Source: an uncultured Collinsella sp.
GTDB lineage: Bacteria > Actinomycetota > Coriobacteriia > Coriobacteriales > Coriobacteriaceae
Assembly: GCA_900549745.1 (NCBI GenBank)
Contig: URPJ01000023.1
Location: forward strand, 1 to 21,881
Length of the DNA: 21,881 nt
Direction of reading: 5' to 3'
Shown: in pieces, positions 8,064 to 17,322 of the stretch
Layout: every line of letters starts with the position of its first letter
How positions within the stretch are numbered: the stretch's first letter is position 1
The notes under the pieces: generated by a model
The model's input: the letters and a program-made list of their open reading frames with translations, nothing else
Told to the model about the DNA's origin: nothing
The model's database searches: none
Program-made: the position numbers and the translations under genes

Positions 8064-9506
8064 ATGGACCAGACCGTACCCGCATACGCCGCCGAGGTGG
8101 CCGATTACGGGCGCAGCCGCGACCCCGAGCCGGGTGAGGGCGCGCTCGTAAAGAACGTGCGTCCCGAATCGCCCGCGTGGGATGTGGGTATCGAGCCGGG
8201 CATGCGCGTGCTCACGGTCAACGGTGAGCAGCTGACCGATATGATCGTGTGGCTCTGGGAGGCCGACGATGATACCGTCGACCTGGAGGTTTTCGATCCG
8301 CGCGACAACACCGTCACCTCCGTCGAGCTCGACCGCTTCCCGGGAGAGGACTGGGGCCTTGAGTTCGATGGCCCTATCTTCGATGGCATGCGTACCTGCG
8401 TAAACGCCTGCGTGTTCTGCTTTATGACCATGCTGCCCAAGGGCGGCCGCTCAACGCTCTATATTCGCGACGACGACTACCGCCTGAGCTTTTTGCAGGG
8501 CAACTTCGTCACGCTCACGAACCTCACCGACGAGGACGTGCAAAACGTCATCGCCCGCAACATGAGCCCCATGAACGTGTCGGTCCATGCCGTGAGCCCC
8601 GACGTCCGCCGTCGTATGATGGGCCGCAACGCCCAGCGCGGCATGGACGTACTCGAGGCCATCATGGCCGCCGGCATCGAGATCCACGCCCAGATCGTAC
8701 TGTGCCCTGGCATGAACGACGGCGAAGAGCTGGAAAAGACCCTGCGCTTTTGCGAGGAGCACGAGCAAATCACAAGCCTGGGCATTGTGCCGCTCGGTTT
8801 TACCAAGCATCAGAACCGTTTTAGCTGGTCCTACAGCGACAAGCCCGAGCTAGCGCGCGAGACCATTGCCATGATCCGTCCCTACCAGGATCGTGCCTAC
8901 GAACGCTTTGGCCGCCACACCTTCCAGATGAGCGACGAGTTCTATCTGGACGCCGGCATCGATCCTCCCGAGGCAGACTTTTACGACGGGTACCCGCAGT
9001 ACTACGACGGCATTGGCATGATCCGCTCGTATCTGGACGAGACCGACGACGTGCTGGCTACCGACGCCGAGCGTCTGGCCCGCGTCCGCGAGGCCGTCGC
9101 CGCCCGCAACCAGCGGCTTCTGTGTCTCTCGGGCGCCAGCGCACGCGACACGGTGGCCCGCTTTGTGGAGTCGCCCCGGGGACTCGCCGGCACTGTCACG
9201 GCCATAAAGAACCGCTACTTTGGCGGCAACGTGGACGTGACCGGCCTCATCGTCGCGTGTGACATTCTGGAGCAGCTGCCCCAAGACCTGTCGGGGGTTA
9301 TGCTCTTTGTGCCTAAGCTCATGTTCAACGCTGACGGCATGACGCTTGACGAGTATCATCGTGACGATTTACTCGCAAGCCTTACCAGTCGCGGCGCCGA
9401 GGTTCATGTGGTGTCGACCATGCCGCATGAACTGCTCGATACCCTGGAGCACATCCTTGGCATTGTGCCCGCGGACTCTAACATTTCCACTGACCCTACC
9501 CATTAA
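8064..9506 (+). CDS. DUF512 radical-SAM protein with N-terminal PDZ-like domain
   Basis: The 480-residue protein opens with a PDZ-like domain (about 25-80; GALVKNVRPESPA...PGMRVLTVNGEQL). It then has the radical-SAM cluster motif CVNACVFC (Cys112, Cys116, Cys119; CX3CX2C spacing) and a C-terminal half of the DUF512 type. The family's reaction is not known to me; it should bind a 4Fe-4S cluster and S-adenosylmethionine. It lies directly before der, an arrangement also found in Clostridia, which hints at a role linked to ribosome biogenesis. That link is inference. The ATG at 8064 is 2 bp after the ispH stop; AAGGAG lies somewhat far upstream, inside ispH. Confidence 0.88.
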   Translation: MDQTVPAYAAEVADYGRSRDPEPGEGALVKNVRPESPAWDVGIEPGMRVLTVNGEQLTDMIVWLWEADDDTVDLEVFDPRDNTVTSVELDRFPGEDWGLEFDGPIFDGMRTCVNACVFCFMTMLPKGGRSTLYIRDDDYRLSFLQGNFVTLTNLTDEDVQNVIARNMSPMNVSVHAVSPDVRRRMMGRNAQRGMDVLEAIMAAGIEIHAQIVLCPGMNDGEELEKTLRFCEEHEQITSLGIVPLGFTKHQNRFSWSYSDKPELARETIAMIRPYQDRAYERFGRHTFQMSDEFYLDAGIDPPEADFYDGYPQYYDGIGMIRSYLDETDDVLATDAERLARVREAVAARNQRLLCLSGASARDTVARFVESPRGLAGTVTAIKNRYFGGNVDVTGLIVACDILEQLPQDLSGVMLFVPKLMFNADGMTLDEYHRDDLLASLTSRGAEVHVVSTMPHELLDTLEHILGIVPADSNISTDPTH

Positions 9507-9516
9507 AGGAGTGCAG

Positions 9517-10851
9517 ATGAAACCTATCGTCGCCGTCGTCGGACGCCCCAACGTGGGCAAGTCCACGCTCGTCAACCGCCTGGCCCAGACCTCGGACGCC
9601 ATCGTCCATGAGTCCCGCGGCGTCACGCGCGACCGCTCGTATCACACGGCCGACTGGAACGGCCGCGAGTTCACCATCGTCGACACGGGCGGTATCGAGC
9701 CGCTCAAGAGCGACGACGTCTTTGCCACGTCCATCCGCGACCAGGCGCTCGCCGCCGCCGAGGAAGCCGCCGTCATCCTGTTTGTGGTCGATGGCCGCAC
9801 CGGCGTCACCGAGGAGGACGAGTCGGTCGCCCGCATGCTCAAGCGCTGCGACAAGCCGGTCTTTCTGCTGGTGAACAAGCTCGACAACCCCGATCGCGAA
9901 AACGACAGCATCTGGGAGTTCTATTCGCTCGGCATCGGCGAGCCCACGCCGCTCTCGGCCCTGCATGGCCACGGTACGGGCGACCTGCTCGATGACATCG
10001 TGGCCCTGCTTCCGGAGGAAGAGGACGAGGTCGCCGATGAGTTCCCCGACGCGCTGAACGTAGCCATCATCGGCCGCCCCAATGCCGGTAAGTCGTCGCT
10101 GTTCAATCGTATCCTGGGCGCCGACCGCTCTATCGTGTCCAACATTGCCGGCACGACGCGCGACGCCATCGACACCGTCGTGGAGCGCAACGGTAAGCAC
10201 TACCGCATGGTCGATACCGCGGGCATCCGCAAGAAGAGCACTGTGTACGAGAACATCGAGTACTACTCCATGGTCCGCGGCCTGCGTGCCATCGACCGCG
10301 CCGACGTGGCGCTGCTCGTCGTCGATGCCTCCGTGGGCGTCACTGAGCAGGACCAGAAGGTCATGGGTCTTGCCATCGAGCGCGGCTGCGCCATCGTGGT
10401 GCTGCTCAACAAGTGGGATCTGCTCGACGACGACCGTAAGCGCGAGGCCTGCATGGAGACCATCGACCGCCGTCTGGGCGTTATGGCTCCCTGGGCCCAG
10501 TACCTGCGCATCTCTGCCCTGACCGGCCGCAGCGTCGAGAAGATCTGGGCAATGGTAGACGCCGCCGAGAAGACGCGCTCGCAAAAGATCAGCACCTCGC
10601 GCCTCAACACGTTCCTCACCGACCTGCGCGAGTTCGGTCATACCGTGGTGGACGGCAAGCGCCGCCTGCGCATGCACTACGTGACCCAGACGGGCGTCAA
10701 CCCGCCGACGTTCACGTTCTTCGTCAACCACAGCGATCTGGTCAACGACACCTATCAGCGCTACGTGGAGAACCGCATGCGCTCGACCTTCGACTTTGCC
10801 GGCACGCCCATTCGACTCTTCTTTAGGAAGAAGGAGCAAAAGGATGCATAA
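9517..10851 (+). CDS. der: Ribosome biogenesis GTPase Der (EngA)
   Basis: Der is an essential GTPase for maturation of the 50S ribosomal subunit. The 444-residue protein has the diagnostic two G domains: domain 1 with GRPNVGKST (about 9-17), DTGGIE and NKLD; domain 2 with GRPNAGKSS, DTAGIRKKS and NKWD. A KH-like C-terminal domain (about 350-444) ends in FRKKEQKDA. The start at 9517 is set by AAAGGAG at good spacing, 10 bp after the DUF512 gene. The 3' end overlaps plsY by 8 bp. Confidence 0.97.
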   Translation: MKPIVAVVGRPNVGKSTLVNRLAQTSDAIVHESRGVTRDRSYHTADWNGREFTIVDTGGIEPLKSDDVFATSIRDQALAAAEEAAVILFVVDGRTGVTEEDESVARMLKRCDKPVFLLVNKLDNPDRENDSIWEFYSLGIGEPTPLSALHGHGTGDLLDDIVALLPEEEDEVADEFPDALNVAIIGRPNAGKSSLFNRILGADRSIVSNIAGTTRDAIDTVVERNGKHYRMVDTAGIRKKSTVYENIEYYSMVRGLRAIDRADVALLVVDASVGVTEQDQKVMGLAIERGCAIVVLLNKWDLLDDDRKREACMETIDRRLGVMAPWAQYLRISALTGRSVEKIWAMVDAAEKTRSQKISTSRLNTFLTDLREFGHTVVDGKRRLRMHYVTQTGVNPPTFTFFVNHSDLVNDTYQRYVENRMRSTFDFAGTPIRLFFRKKEQKDA

Positions 10852-11527
10852 TCCGATTCTGCTGACCGCCATCTGCGCCGTGGTCTCGTTCTTTATCGGG
10901 GCGATTCCGTTTGGCCTGATCCTGGGCCGCGTGTTCAACCACACCGACATTCGCAAGGCGGGCTCCGGCAACATCGGCACCACCAACGCCCTGCGTGTGG
11001 CCGGCCCCAAGGTCGCGGCGCTCACGCTGCTGCTCGACTGCCTGAAGGGCGCCATCTGCGTCCTTATCGCGCGTCCGTTCATCGCGAGCGTGGGCTATGG
11101 CTTCCCCGTGAGCATCATGGCTCCCGGTGCCGCCGGCGACTGGATGCTCGGCGTCATCTGCCTGGCGGCAGTGTGGGGCCATATCTTCTCGCCCTATCTC
11201 AACTTCCACGGCGGCAAGGGTATCGCAGTTGGTCTGGGTGTCATCCTCGCCTGGTACTGGCCTATTGGCCTGTCGCTGCTGGGCATGTTTATCGTGGCCG
11301 TCGCCATCACCAAGTATGTGTCGGTGGGATCGCTTGCCGCTGCCATCGGCCTTCCCATCGCTGCTTGCGCGGTCTTTCCGTACAGCAGCCTGGGCCTCAA
11401 GTTCTGCATGGCGATGATCGGCATCACCGTGGTGTGGGCCCATCGCGCGAACATCAAAAAGCTCATGACCGGTAAGGAGTCCAAGCTCTCGTTTACCAAG
11501 CGCGTCACCGAGCCCGACGATAAGTAG
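10844..11527 (+). CDS. plsY: Glycerol-3-phosphate acyltransferase PlsY
   Basis: PlsY transfers an acyl group from acyl-phosphate to the sn-1 position of glycerol 3-phosphate. The 227-residue protein has about five hydrophobic segments and the family motifs AGSGNIGTTNALR (cytosolic loop 1), NFHGGKGIAVGLG (loop 2) and a later TKYVSVGS / VVWAHRANI region (loop 3). The start at ATG 10844 has AAGGAG at 7-bp spacing and overlaps der by 8 bp, so the genes are translationally coupled. gpsA, which makes its substrate, follows after 9 bp. The acyl-phosphate supplier PlsX is not in the window. Confidence 0.95.
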   Translation: MHNPILLTAICAVVSFFIGAIPFGLILGRVFNHTDIRKAGSGNIGTTNALRVAGPKVAALTLLLDCLKGAICVLIARPFIASVGYGFPVSIMAPGAAGDWMLGVICLAAVWGHIFSPYLNFHGGKGIAVGLGVILAWYWPIGLSLLGMFIVAVAITKYVSVGSLAAAIGLPIAACAVFPYSSLGLKFCMAMIGITVVWAHRANIKKLMTGKESKLSFTKRVTEPDDK

Positions 11528-11536
11528 GAGAGAGTC

Positions 11537-12544
11537 ATGAATGTTGCGCTGATTGGCTCTGGCTCCTGGGGAACCGCCGTCGCCGGCCTTGCCGCCGCGC
11601 GAGCCGAGCGCGTGACCATGTGGGCCCATAGCGAGCAGACGGCCGCCGGCATCAATGGCGAACACCGCAACCCCCGCTACCTTGTGGACTACGTGCTGCC
11701 CGGCAACTCCGTCGCCACGACCGAGCTCGTGCAGGCGCTCGACGGCGCCGAGGCCATCATCTTTGCCGTTCCTTCGACGCACCTTCGCAGCGTGTGCCAC
11801 CAGGCCGCGCCCTTTATCGCCGCCGATACCCCAGTGCTCTGCCTCACCAAGGGCATTGAGCCCGAGTCCGGCCTGCTCATGAGCGAGGTCATCGCCAGCG
11901 AGATCGGCAACGAGGCGCGTGTGGCGGCACTCTCGGGCCCCAACCATGCCGAAGAGATCTGCCGCGGCGGGCTTTCTGCCGCCGTCATCGCCAGCAAAGA
12001 CCCGCAGATAGGGGAGACCTTTAAGGACCTGCTCCTATCCACGGCCTTCCGCATCTACCTGACGCAGGACATGACCGGCGTCGAGGTCTGCGGCGCCATG
12101 AAAAACGTCATCGCCATCGTGTGTGGCATTTCCGCCGGCTCCGGCGCGGGCGACAACACGCTCGCCCTTATCATGACGCGAGGTCTGGCCGAGATCAGCC
12201 GTCTGGTGCATGCCCGCGGCGGCCAGGCCATCACCTGCATGGGCCTTGCCGGCATGGGCGACCTCATTGCCACCTGCACTTCGGAGCATTCGCGCAACCG
12301 CACCTTTGGCTACGAGTTTGCCCACGGCGTGTCGCTCGACGAGTATCAGGAGCGCACGCATATGGTGGTCGAGGGCGCCGTCGCGGCCCGCAGCGTCAGC
12401 GAGCTTGCCCGCTCACTGGGCGTAGACATTCCGCTCACCTTTGCCGTGGAGCAAACGCTCTACAACGGTGTTACTTTGGATAGGGCGCTCGAGATTCTCA
12501 CCGACCGCGTCCCCTCTCAAGAGTTCTACGGACTCACCGACTAG
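11537..12544 (+). CDS. gpsA: Glycerol-3-phosphate dehydrogenase [NAD(P)+]
   Basis: GpsA reduces dihydroxyacetone phosphate to sn-glycerol 3-phosphate for phospholipid synthesis. The 335-residue protein has the nucleotide-binding GSGSWGTA (7-14), the SGPNHAEE segment (133-140) and the catalytic region CGAMKNVIAI with Lys189 as the likely active-site lysine. GDLIATCTSEHSRNRTFG (241-258) is also typical. TAGGAGAG precedes the ATG. It sits directly after plsY, placing producer and consumer of glycerol phosphate side by side. Confidence 0.96.
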   Translation: MNVALIGSGSWGTAVAGLAAARAERVTMWAHSEQTAAGINGEHRNPRYLVDYVLPGNSVATTELVQALDGAEAIIFAVPSTHLRSVCHQAAPFIAADTPVLCLTKGIEPESGLLMSEVIASEIGNEARVAALSGPNHAEEICRGGLSAAVIASKDPQIGETFKDLLLSTAFRIYLTQDMTGVEVCGAMKNVIAIVCGISAGSGAGDNTLALIMTRGLAEISRLVHARGGQAITCMGLAGMGDLIATCTSEHSRNRTFGYEFAHGVSLDEYQERTHMVVEGAVAARSVSELARSLGVDIPLTFAVEQTLYNGVTLDRALEILTDRVPSQEFYGLTD

Positions 12545-12562
12545 CGCAGAAAGGCTACTACC

Positions 12563-13234
12563 ATGGGTTCCATCAAAATCGCTCCGTCCGTCCTTTCGGC
12601 CGACATGGCCAACCTCAAGGGCGAACTCGACAAGATCGCCGGTGCCGACTACGTGCACTTCGACGTCATGGACGGCCACTTTACCGGCAACCTCACCTTT
12701 GGCGTTGACATCCTTAAGGCCGTCAAGCGCTCCACCAACGTGCCGGTCGACGCGCACCTGATGGTGTCGAACCCCGACGAGACCGTCGATTGGTACGCCG
12801 ATGCCGGTGCCGACATGATCACCGTGCACTACGAGGCCTCCACGCACCTGCACCGCACGCTCACGCATCTGCAGCAGCGCGGCATCAAGGCCGGCGTGGT
12901 GCTCAACCCCGCCACCCCCGTGTGCGTACTCGAGAGCATCATCGACGTCGTCGATATGGTGCTGCTCATGAGCGTGAACCCCGGCTTTGGCGGCCAGAGC
13001 TTTATCCCGGGCACCATTGCCAAACTGCACGAGCTCAAGGCCATGTGCGAGCGTCACGGCGTTTCGCCTCTCATCGAGGTCGATGGCGGTATCTCTTCCA
13101 AGAACATCGCCGAGGTCGTCAAGGCTGGCGCCAACGTGCTCGTCGCAGGTTCCGCCGTATTTAAGTCCGAAGATCCCGCTGCCGAGGTTGCGCTGCTGCA
13201 GAAGCTGGGCAACGAGGCCGCACAGGAGGCATAA
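12563..13234 (+). CDS. rpe: Ribulose-phosphate 3-epimerase
   Basis: This 223-residue TIM-barrel enzyme interconverts ribulose 5-phosphate and xylulose 5-phosphate in the pentose phosphate pathway. Family motifs run in order: IAPSVLSADMANL, HFDVMDGHFTGNLTFG, DAHLMVSNPD, VLLMSVNPGFGGQSF, EVDGGI and GSAVFK. The metal-site His and Asp residues of these motifs are present. The ATG at 12563 follows AGAAAGG; the gap to gpsA is 18 bp. The cysteine desulfurase gene begins 6 bp after its stop. Confidence 0.96.
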   Translation: MGSIKIAPSVLSADMANLKGELDKIAGADYVHFDVMDGHFTGNLTFGVDILKAVKRSTNVPVDAHLMVSNPDETVDWYADAGADMITVHYEASTHLHRTLTHLQQRGIKAGVVLNPATPVCVLESIIDVVDMVLLMSVNPGFGGQSFIPGTIAKLHELKAMCERHGVSPLIEVDGGISSKNIAEVVKAGANVLVAGSAVFKSEDPAAEVALLQKLGNEAAQEA

Positions 13235-13240
13235 AACCTT

Positions 13241-14419
13241 ATGACCGCAGGTCAAAACCGCATACCCGTGAATCTTGACTATGCCGCCTCGACGCCCATG
13301 CGCGTCGAGGCGCGCCTTGCGCAGCGCGAGTACGACGACAGCGAGCTTGCCGGCGTCAACCCCAACTCGCTGCATTCGCTCGGCCGCAAGGCCGCTGCAC
13401 GCCTGGAAGTGGCGCGTCGCGAGATTGCCCGCAGCTTTGGCGCGCGCGTTCGCCCGTCCGAGATTGTTTTGACCAACGGCGGCACCGAAGCCAACCAGCT
13501 GGCGCTGCTCGGTCTTTCCGAGGGCGCTCGTCAGCGCGATCGCAAGCGTAACCGCGTGATCGTATCTGCCATCGAGCACGATTCGATTCTGGACAACCTG
13601 CCGCTGCTGCGTGCTGCCGGCTTTACCGTCGACCTGGTGCAGCCCTGCCGTGCAGGTTATATTGAGCCTGCCGCGCTGAGCGACTTGCTCGGCGACGACG
13701 TGGCGCTCGTGAGCATCATGGTTGCCAACAACGAGACCGGCGTGGTGCAGCCCATCCGCGAGCTGACCGCGGCCGCGCATACCGTGGGCGCTCTGTTCCA
13801 CACCGATGCCATCCAGGGCTATCTGCACATTCCGCTCGATGCCGCCGAGCTGGGCGTCGATGCTATGACCGTTGCCGCGCACAAGATCGGCGGCCCCGTG
13901 GCATCCGGCGCACTCTACCTTAAGAACCGCACGCCGCTGCGTCCGCGCATCTTTGGCGGTGGACAGGAAGCCGGACGTCGTGCCGGCACGCAGGACCTGC
14001 GCACGCAGCTGGCCTTTGCCGCTGCCGCCCGCACGTTGGCGCCCCGCGTGGCCCAGGAGCGTACGACGCTGCAAGCTCTTTCCGACAAGCTCTACGCCAC
14101 GCTTACGGCTCATCCGCGCATTCACGCCACCATGGGCGACTATGCGCATGCCGATCGTCTGCCCGGCATGGTGTCGATCTACATTGACGGCATGGACTCC
14201 GAGGAGCTCATCATCAAGCTCGACGCCGCCGGCTTTGAGGTATCGGCAGGCTCGGCGTGCTCGAGCGGCAGTATGGACCCCAGCCACGTTTTGAGCGCGA
14301 TGGGCATCGGTCGCGAGCAAGCTCTCGGCGCTCTTCGCATCTCGTTCGATGACCGCGTGAACCCAGCCGATCTGGACGACTTTGCCCAAGCGCTGCTGAC
14401 GATCGTGGGTGCCGCATGA
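13241..14419 (+). CDS. Cysteine desulfurase (IscS/NifS-type, class V aminotransferase fold)
   Basis: The 392-residue PLP enzyme takes sulfur from cysteine, giving alanine and an enzyme persulfide for Fe-S clusters or tRNA thiolation. It has the PLP lysine in AAHKIGGP (Lys215), EHDS (His113), FHTDAIQ (Asp189, Gln192), QEAGRRAGTQ, and the catalytic Cys340 in SAGSACSSGS. No thiolase, scaffold or IscU-like gene is adjacent, so the sulfur acceptor is unclear; a tRNA-thiolation or general role are both possible. AGGAGG lies 11 bp before the ATG. The stop overlaps the start of the Nif3-like gene (ATGA). Confidence 0.93.
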   Translation: MTAGQNRIPVNLDYAASTPMRVEARLAQREYDDSELAGVNPNSLHSLGRKAAARLEVARREIARSFGARVRPSEIVLTNGGTEANQLALLGLSEGARQRDRKRNRVIVSAIEHDSILDNLPLLRAAGFTVDLVQPCRAGYIEPAALSDLLGDDVALVSIMVANNETGVVQPIRELTAAAHTVGALFHTDAIQGYLHIPLDAAELGVDAMTVAAHKIGGPVASGALYLKNRTPLRPRIFGGGQEAGRRAGTQDLRTQLAFAAAARTLAPRVAQERTTLQALSDKLYATLTAHPRIHATMGDYAHADRLPGMVSIYIDGMDSEELIIKLDAAGFEVSAGSACSSGSMDPSHVLSAMGIGREQALGALRISFDDRVNPADLDDFAQALLTIVGAA

Positions 14420-15225
14420 TCGTCGCCGAGCTCGAGCGCGCTCTGCTGGCACGCTATCCAAAGACGGACGCCGAGCCCTGGGACCACGTAGGCTTATCCG
14501 TGGGCGACCCTGCCACCGAGATTGCCGGCGTGGCCTGCGCACTCGATGCGACCGAAGCCAATGTGCACCGTGCTTTCGAGGCCGGTGTCAACGTGCTGCT
14601 GACGCATCATCCTGTCTATATCAAGGCGCCCGAGGCGTTTTGTCCAGCGGATGCCACTCGCCCCCAGTGCAGCGCGGCACTCTATGAGGCGGCCCGTTGC
14701 GGCGTGAGCATCATATCGCTCCACACCAACCTGGACCGCTCGAACGAAGCCCGTGTCTGCCTGAGCAAGCTGCTGGGTGCCGCACTCGTGAGCTCACTGG
14801 AGCACGTGGACGACCCCGAGGCAACCGGCCTGGGCGCGCTTGCAACGCTCAACGACCCGTGCACGCTGCGCGATCTTGCCACCCGTGCTGCCACGGCCTT
14901 CGGCAGCGACCCGCGTGTGTGGGGCGAAGCCGATCGCCCGTGCCGCACCGTCGCCATTTTGGGCGGCTCCCTGGGCGACTTTGGAGAGCTCGCCATCGCC
15001 GCGGGCGCGGACGTTGTCGTGACGGGCGAGGCGGGATACCACGTGGCGCAGGACCTCGCTCTGCGCGGTCTGGGCGTCATCTTGCTCGGCCACGACCGCT
15101 CCGAGGAGCCGTTCGTTGATATATTGATGAACTCTGCAGTTGACGCCGGGGTCAACCCCCGTCATGCGATTAAAATACTGAACCCTTGCCAATGGTGGAC
15201 TGTGACAAAAGGAGAGAACTTATGA
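14416..15225 (+). CDS. Nif3-like dinuclear metal centre hexameric protein (YqfO family)
   Basis: The 269-residue protein has the metal ligands of the Nif3/YbgI family: Asp44 region (ALDATEANV), THHP (His64, His65), LHTNLD (His103, Asp107), and late GHDRSE (His226, Glu230). Such proteins form hexamers with a two-metal site; the annotated GTP cyclohydrolase activity is not firmly established for the family. It lacks the long CutA-like insert of the larger Firmicutes members. It overlaps the desulfurase gene by 4 bp and the zinc-ribbon gene by 4 bp (ATGA both times), implying coupled translation. The Nif3/zinc-ribbon pair is also found in mycobacteria. Confidence 0.92.
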   Translation: MIVAELERALLARYPKTDAEPWDHVGLSVGDPATEIAGVACALDATEANVHRAFEAGVNVLLTHHPVYIKAPEAFCPADATRPQCSAALYEAARCGVSIISLHTNLDRSNEARVCLSKLLGAALVSSLEHVDDPEATGLGALATLNDPCTLRDLATRAATAFGSDPRVWGEADRPCRTVAILGGSLGDFGELAIAAGADVVVTGEAGYHVAQDLALRGLGVILLGHDRSEEPFVDILMNSAVDAGVNPRHAIKILNPCQWWTVTKGENL

Positions 15226-15941
15226 GCGCCGGCGCTACGCTACTCAAGCTGCAACAGATCGATTTGGAGCTCGCCCGCAACAAGAGCGAACTTGCCAATA
15301 TGCCGGAGCTCAAGGAGCTCGCTTCCAAGCGCAAGACCTATGTGAAGCTCAAGTCCGAGATGACCAAGCTCTACGCCCAGCGCAAGGATCTGGACATTGA
15401 GCTCGACGATCTCAACACCACCGAGATCCAGACCAATAACGCCATCGAGGCCGCTAAGAAGCGCCACGTTGACGGCTCCGACTACCGCGAGGTACAGGAC
15501 CTGGAAAACGAGCTCGCCACCCTGGCCAAGCGCCTGGACAAGATTGAGCACACCCGCAAGGATGTCGTTGTCGCCCATAAGGAGGCGCTCGACCGCGAGA
15601 CCCGCGCACAGGCAATTATCGCCAAGTTCGAGGAGGGCGTGAAGGCCGATACCAAGGCCGCCCGCACTAAGGCTGCCGACCTGCAGGCTCAGATTGACGC
15701 CGCCACTAAGGAACGCACCGCGCTTGCCGCCACTCTGCCGGCCGACGTGCTCACCGACTACGAGCGTCTGCTCAAGCAGTTCCGCGGCCTGGCCGTCGAG
15801 ACCATCCAGGGCAACATCCCCACAGTCTGCCACACCGCGCTGCAGGCATCGTCCATGAGCGACCTCAACCACGACGGTAGCGAGATTACGCACTGCCCGT
15901 ACTGCCACCGCCTCCTGGTACTCCCGAGCAAGGAAGCTTAA
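15222..15941 (+). CDS. Zinc-ribbon coiled-coil protein (C4-type), one ligand missing
   Basis: This 239-residue protein is mostly heptad-rich, charged helix (about residues 5-180) and ends in a small zinc-ribbon domain. The last cysteine pair is clear (HCPYC near residue 223). The first knuckle, which normally reads CX2C, reads VCHTAL, so the second Cys is replaced and a neighbouring His may substitute. The family is widespread beside nif3 in Actinobacteria and Firmicutes, but its function is unsettled; binding to nucleic acid or acting as a chaperone-like rod have been suggested for relatives. GGAGAG precedes the ATG that overlaps the nif3 stop. Confidence 0.85.
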   Translation: MSAGATLLKLQQIDLELARNKSELANMPELKELASKRKTYVKLKSEMTKLYAQRKDLDIELDDLNTTEIQTNNAIEAAKKRHVDGSDYREVQDLENELATLAKRLDKIEHTRKDVVVAHKEALDRETRAQAIIAKFEEGVKADTKAARTKAADLQAQIDAATKERTALAATLPADVLTDYERLLKQFRGLAVETIQGNIPTVCHTALQASSMSDLNHDGSEITHCPYCHRLLVLPSKEA

Positions 15942-15944
15942 ACG

Positions 15945-17156
15945 ATGGCGGCATCCAACAATTCAATGCAACTTGAGGGAAAAACGATCCTGCTGGGCAT
16001 TACCGGCGGGATCGCCGCCTATAAGTCGTGCAATATCGTGCGCCTGCTGCAAAAGCGCGGTGCGCGCGTCAAGGTCGTTATGAGCGAGCATGCCACGGAG
16101 TTTGTGGGCCCGCTCACCTTCCGTGCGCTCACCAACGAGCCCGTTGCCGTGGGCCTATTCGACGATCCCTCCGACCCCATCCACCACATTTCGCTGGCGC
16201 AGGAACCCGACCTGGTGGTCGTGGCGCCCGCGACGGCCAATATCATCGCCAAGATGGCCACCGGCATCGCCGATGACCTTATCTCCACCACGCTGCTTGC
16301 AACGCCGCAACCCATCGTGATCGCACCCGCTATGAACAACGGCATGTGGAAGGCGCCGGCGACGCAGGCCAACATGGCCACGCTGCGCGAGCGCGGTGTC
16401 CATGTTGTGGGACCCGGCAGCGGCTACCTTGCCTGCGGCGACGTGGACACGGGACGCATGAGCGAGCCCGAGGACATCGTCGAGGCTGTCTGTGAGGTGC
16501 TCAAACCCGTGCCTCAGGACCTGGCAGGCAAGCGCGTCGTCATCACTGCCGGCCCCACGCACGAACCAATCGACCCGGTGCGATTCATTGGCAACCGCTC
16601 ATCAGGCAAGATGGGCATCGCCCTGGCAGGGGAGGCCGCTCGCCGCGGTGCTGCGGTCAAGCTTGTGCTGGGACCGACATCGCTCGATGTCCCCCGCGGC
16701 GTGGAGTGCGTGCGCGTGCAGACCGCCGCTGAAATGCTGCAGGCAGCGCTCAGCGCCTTCCAGACGGCCGATGCGGCAATTTGTGCGGCCGCCGTCGCCG
16801 ACTATACCCCCGCCACCCCTGCGGACCATAAGCTCAAAAAGGCCAACGAACGCCTGGATCGCATCGAGCTTGTCGAAACGGTCGATATTTTGGCCGAGCT
16901 CTCGCGCCAGAAGGGCGAGCGGTGCGTAATCGGATTTGCGGCCGAGACCGATAACGTTGTCGAGTACGCCGAGCGCAAATTGGCCCGCAAGGGCTGCGAT
17001 GCCATTATCGCCAACGATGTCTCGCGCGCCGATTCGGGCTTTGGAACCGACACTAACAAGGCCTGGATTGTGAGCACAACGGGTACGCAAGAACTTCCCG
17101 TGCTAACAAAACCCCAGCTCGCAGATACAATTTTGGACTTGCTTCAAAATTTATAA
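15945..17156 (+). CDS. coaBC: Bifunctional phosphopantothenoylcysteine decarboxylase/phosphopantothenate-cysteine ligase
   Basis: CoaBC makes 4'-phosphopantetheine from 4'-phosphopantothenate and cysteine on the way to coenzyme A. The N-terminal FMN flavoprotein half (CoaC, about 1-185) has GITGGIAAYK, HHIS (catalytic His81), PAMN (128-131) and the substrate-binding GYLACGD with Cys164. The C-terminal ligase half (CoaB) has ITAGPTHEPIDPVRFI, NRSSGKMG, AAVADYTP and the KLKK segment. Length 403 fits the fused enzyme. It follows the zinc-ribbon gene after 3 bp and is the last protein gene of the co-directional run. No terminator is visible between it and the tRNA gene. Confidence 0.97.
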   Translation: MAASNNSMQLEGKTILLGITGGIAAYKSCNIVRLLQKRGARVKVVMSEHATEFVGPLTFRALTNEPVAVGLFDDPSDPIHHISLAQEPDLVVVAPATANIIAKMATGIADDLISTTLLATPQPIVIAPAMNNGMWKAPATQANMATLRERGVHVVGPGSGYLACGDVDTGRMSEPEDIVEAVCEVLKPVPQDLAGKRVVITAGPTHEPIDPVRFIGNRSSGKMGIALAGEAARRGAAVKLVLGPTSLDVPRGVECVRVQTAAEMLQAALSAFQTADAAICAAAVADYTPATPADHKLKKANERLDRIELVETVDILAELSRQKGERCVIGFAAETDNVVEYAERKLARKGCDAIIANDVSRADSGFGTDTNKAWIVSTTGTQELPVLTKPQLADTILDLLQNL

Positions 17157-17164
17157 AAAAGTTC

Positions 17165-17197
17165 TTGCACAAGTCTAAAGTTTCGGGTTAATATACT
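17165..17197 (+). promoter_or_regulatory. Putative sigma-70-type promoter for tRNA-Pro
   Basis: TTGCAC (17165-17170) is followed after 18 bp by TAATAT (17189-17194); TATACT at 17192-17197 is an overlapping alternative -10. Transcription would begin near 17201, about 36 bp before the mature tRNA. The stretch is clearly more AT-rich than the genes around it. Confidence 0.6.
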
Positions 17198-17236
17198 CCC
17201 TGTTGCGAGCGAGAGCAGAGCAACAAACATTAGCTT

Positions 17237-17313
<77 letters not shown>

Positions 17314-17322
17314 GAAGTTTGC

